In this document: positions 19,090 through 21,941 of the stretch, piece by piece
How the letters are laid out: each line of letters starts with the position of its first letter
Numbering within the stretch: the stretch's first letter is position 1
Assembly: GCA_900169235.1 (NCBI GenBank)
Contig: FWCC01000468.1
Location: 1-21,941 of the forward strand
Reading direction: 5' to 3'
Length of the DNA stretch: 21,941 bases
Source of the DNA: Zarea fungicola
Lineage: Eukaryota > Ascomycota > Sordariomycetes > Hypocreales > Cordycipitaceae
Notes under the pieces: model-generated
The model's input: the letters and a program-made list of their open reading frames with translations, nothing else
What the model was told of the DNA's origin: nothing
Database searches by the model: none
Translations under genes and position numbers: made by a program

Positions 19090-19928
19090 GCCTGCTAATC
19101 TAAGCGCCGAGGAGAGAAATTGACCCTTGCTAGAACACTCGGCTGTTTTTGGCTTAGAGCTCTATCGTTATGTGTCAAGCAGATATGGGATAATAATCCA
19201 GCCTTGGTTGTGGCTGGCCATTTTTTGGCGCAACATTATGATTAAGGGGGCGTGATGAGTTGTATGACACTATAATGACAGTTAAATTACTTGGCAAACT
19301 CACAGTACCTCCCAAGTCGCAATATTTGGGAAGAATATTCTCCAGTATATATTTCATAACTTTCCTTAAAAGATCTCACAAAGACAGCCATTCGAGAAAA
19401 AGTTGTGATCAAGATTCAGGCGGCATTTCGCCTTCGAATGCGACATACCCAACGTAATCGTTGGCTCCCTCTGTTCTCATTAACCCACAGTCCTTTCCTC
19501 CACCACTACGCTTGCCGCAACTTTGTCTTTGGCGCAGTAGCAAACCAGATATTATGTTTGGAAATCTGGTGCGAAAAGATGCAATTTCCGTACAGGTAGG
19601 ACTGGTGTCAAGATCTATTTCTCCAGTTAGAATAGAAGGTGCTCTTCAGAACGAGTAGCCTGGGGTGGCGGAAAACGAGGGAGCCACGCGAAGTGGGCAG
19701 GTGTTGGTATGAGCACAAGCAGTTACGAGGCACAGTACTAAGAGGAGTGTCTCCTAGTATGTATGCTTATTGTAACTTGACCTATATTCTAAAATCTAGC
19801 TACGGCTGGGGAGGAACACCTCTTCTATATACACAAATTGACAGGCAGGGGAAAAGCAAACAACAAGCAGGAAATTCTCTCTTTCCTCCTCAGCTGTCGT
19901 AATAATCTCATATCAACGGCAGGCTGCT

Positions 19929-19950
19929 GTCGGTCACGGCCCTGACCGAC
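19929..19950. repeat. 8-bp inverted repeat at the edge of the dispersed repeat
   Basis: gtcggtca and tgaccgac are exact reverse complements separated by six bases (cggccc). The right arm is the first conserved word of the dispersed repeat, so it may mark the element end. Confidence 0.7.
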
Positions 19951-20008
19951 GGAAGCCTACAGGCCTCTCAGGAAGTGCTGCTTGACCCGACTCGACAGTC
20001 ACAACAGC
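19942..20008. repeat. Dispersed repeat, copy 2 (partner at 16089-16168)
   Basis: It is in the same orientation as copy 1, about 3.8 kb apart, and 11 bases shorter. It is bounded by an 8-bp hairpin on the left and a cagcag/ctgctg hairpin (20005-20019) on the right. Confidence 0.6.
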
Positions 20009-21166
20009 AGGCGCTGCTGTCCGCACCCACCGCATGCTTGCGTAGTGAGACTTGACATGCGGCACAATGTCACATATCAGGAGAACCGGTGAAGACTCCG
20101 ACATGCTCGCGATCCTGGGGAGTATGCCGAAGATTGGACCCTGACATCATGAACGCAGTAGAAATTCTCTGTATATTGAACGCAATCTTCCCGCCGCCAT
20201 TGTATTGAGTCGTCTCATGAGCCAGGCTACCATGCTTGCTACCGCAATTTTGTAGTGCTGTATTAAACATCTGCAACGGTGCAAGAGATTTAAGGTGCCA
20301 CGATGTCAAGGATAGGTCATTCCGGAGCAAGTGAAGTGGCAGCATCAAAACCCAAGAAATCTGGCAAGTGTAGTATTTCTACCGTATATAGATATTACAT
20401 AGGAAGTGGACCATGGTTTCTAACGGTCCTTAGAATTGGTTAGCAGAGCTAATTTCTTTCCTAATGCCCGCACCTTATTTGATTGAGTGAGCAGAAGTAA
20501 ATCGAATAAGGTGGGACATGGTATGAGAGCCGTTACTAGTCACTAACGCCAACCACCTTGTGCGGTCGTAGGCATGGATTGGTCCATTGACATTGTCTAT
20601 TGCTGCTCAAGAGCACTGCCAGGTTCCTGAGAGTTGTTTTTCTATTGATTTTCCGCCGGTTAGTCGAATCTCTCTACATGGTGGGTACCAGCGTAAATGT
20701 GACGAGAAGGATACATGGCAAAGAAGCAGCTGCTACATATGTTAGCATTTTCCAAGTTCTCTCTGAATTTCTCAGTACGAACAAAACACAATAGTTCTAT
20801 CGCTGGAACATTCGGAGATAAAGCATCTTCAAAGGCCCATCTCACGTTAAATTTTAGAATAATTCCTTTACAGCAGAGATACGCATGAAACTAGGTGATG
20901 ACGCGAGTAGTCAGGCGCGGGGAAACTGGGTTGCGTACTAGTCTAAAGCCTAACCGATTATTAAAAATTGGCATAGGCTTGCTTTCTCTACTACCCCAAA
21001 TGGTAACCAAGCCGACATTCCAGCCTTTAATATGTAACATTATTAATTTGGGTGGGAGTCATGATTCGCAATCAGCTTACCCCTGGCTAATATGTTGACA
21101 GAATCCACTGTTGCACGAGTCACGGTAATGCAACGCTTCAAAACGCTACTAATTAAACAGCTTCAG

Positions 21167-21190
21167 GAAGATGTGCCAGAAGATGTGTCA
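21167..21190. repeat. 12-bp tandem duplication
   Basis: gaagatgtgcca is followed directly by gaagatgtgtca, one C/T difference. Confidence 0.85.
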
Positions 21191-21727
21191 GAATATACGC
21201 CGCTTAATTTGAATCACAGTCCCAAACAAAATTATTAATTTTGCTTTGTTACAGATGGGACTTATTCATCTTGCTTCTCAAATGTCGTCGTGTAAGGGTT
21301 GTTGGTTAGCGGCATCAGCTTCAAGTTTCCCAGTCCATGGTCTAGCACTCCACCTCTGTACATATGGCCGAATTGCCGAGCTAGCGTGTCTCGGACACTT
21401 TCAGAAATATGGGATTTTTTTGGCTTAAAAAATGAGTTCTGAATTTTAGCCCGGAGCCGTTAGGACAGTTCGAGAGGGAGATCCTGGTTGGCTGTCATCT
21501 TTAGCAACCTGATAGTGGGTGGATCTGAGCTACCGGCCAGAGTGAGCACGTTCTGCCTTTTCCCATTTTAGGGGTTGGTCATGTTTACATTATTAAGATG
21601 AAGAGGAAACCTCATAAGCCTTTAACCGATGAGCTGAAGTATAAGTTGCGGTCATCATGCTCGGCCATCGCTCTCTAGCCTTGGATCCAATAGCACCATT
21701 GACTCTTTCTTCCAACAATCCATCGCT

Positions 21728-21941
21728 ATGTAACCTAAGCTTCTACTCTTACTCGCCGTGCTTGGTGCCGGTGCTGCCATGCCAGTTATAGAGAGTGACG
21801 GGCCTCTATCCGAAGCTGAGCTTGCCGCTTTGCCAGCTTTCCCACTGCCGTTACATCATTCTTCAAACTTGAACATGACCAGTACTCCAATTGGCCAAGT
21901 AGTGGAGAGGTCTGTGTTACAAATGAAGAAACGCAAGACAC
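21728..21941 (+). pseudogene. Secreted-protein gene start with in-frame stop at codon 2; runs off the window
   Basis: The ATG at 21728-21730 is followed at once by TAA, yet from 21734 the same frame encodes a textbook signal peptide (KLLLLLAVLGAGAAMPV) and then a pro-region-like sequence (SDGPLSEAELAALPAFPLPL), one N-glycosylation site (NMT) and a basic KKRK near the window edge. The frame stays open to 21941. The TAA could come from CAA by a C-to-T change in a CpA context, which fits RIP, or from a 6-base insertion. An alternative is an upstream exon spliced to an acceptor near 21739. A downstream in-frame ATG at 21779 would lose the signal peptide. Family unknown. Confidence 0.5.

Larger units (their letters stand above)
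19090..21727. other. Gene-poor spacer between the two secreted-protein genes
   Basis: No gene is supported. It holds the second dispersed-repeat copy with flanking hairpins (19929-20019), an imperfect hairpin near 19736-19762 (ctaagagga / tctcctag), and a 12-bp tandem duplication (21167-21190). Open frames of 60-90 codons show no family marks. Confidence 0.45.

Noticed and set aside
20070..20348. A 92-codon minus-strand frame
   Set aside because: No recognisable family, no splice-supported extension, and it lies next to a repeat.

Overview
The window looks like nuclear DNA of a filamentous ascomycete (Pezizomycotina; a hypocrealean or other sordariomycete is a guess). Reasons: intron-rich genes with introns of about 46-84 nt, near-consensus GTATGN/GTAAGN donors, CTAAC/CTAAT branch sites, a fungal-type NOD-like receptor (NLR), secreted Kex2-type preproproteins, long gene-poor spacers, and a repeat pair whose differences are almost all transitions, as in repeat-induced point mutation (RIP).

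Layout. 539-3918 (-) is a complete NLR with a SesA-like N-terminus, NB-ARC domain and TPR repeats. Splicing two introns joins two open frames and rebuilds an intact Walker A motif that is split in the genomic DNA. 5121-8262 (+), divergent from it, is a roughly 990-residue protein whose P-D...E-x-K residues suggest a PD-(D/E)XK nuclease-like fold, with a C-terminal double CxxC zinc-ribbon-like segment. It needs three introns and carries two apparent single-base frameshifts. 9054-9821 (+) is an intact four-exon Mpv17/PMP22-family membrane protein. 10229-11546 (+) is an APH-type phosphotransferase-like gene with one intron and two apparent frameshifts. 13634-14161 (+) is a two-exon RidA/YjgF-family protein that lacks the usual catalytic arginine. 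18208-19089 (+) is a secreted Cys- and Trp-rich preproprotein of unknown family. 21728-21941 (+) is the start of a second secreted-protein gene whose ATG is followed at once by an in-frame stop.

About half of the window is spacer: 3988-5120, 11547-13633, 14162-18207 and 19090-21727 hold repeat fragments, simple repeats, hairpins and weak coding relics. I recognise no rRNA, tRNA or CRISPR.

How the genes might work together: this reads as accessory genome rather than a pathway. The best candidate for a functional unit is the divergent NLR / nuclease-like pair, since fungal NLRs are often encoded beside the effector they control; that link is inference only. Mpv17, APH and RidA look like ordinary metabolic or stress genes. 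The recurring one-base indels at homopolymers could be true decay or assembly error, and raw reads would settle it.
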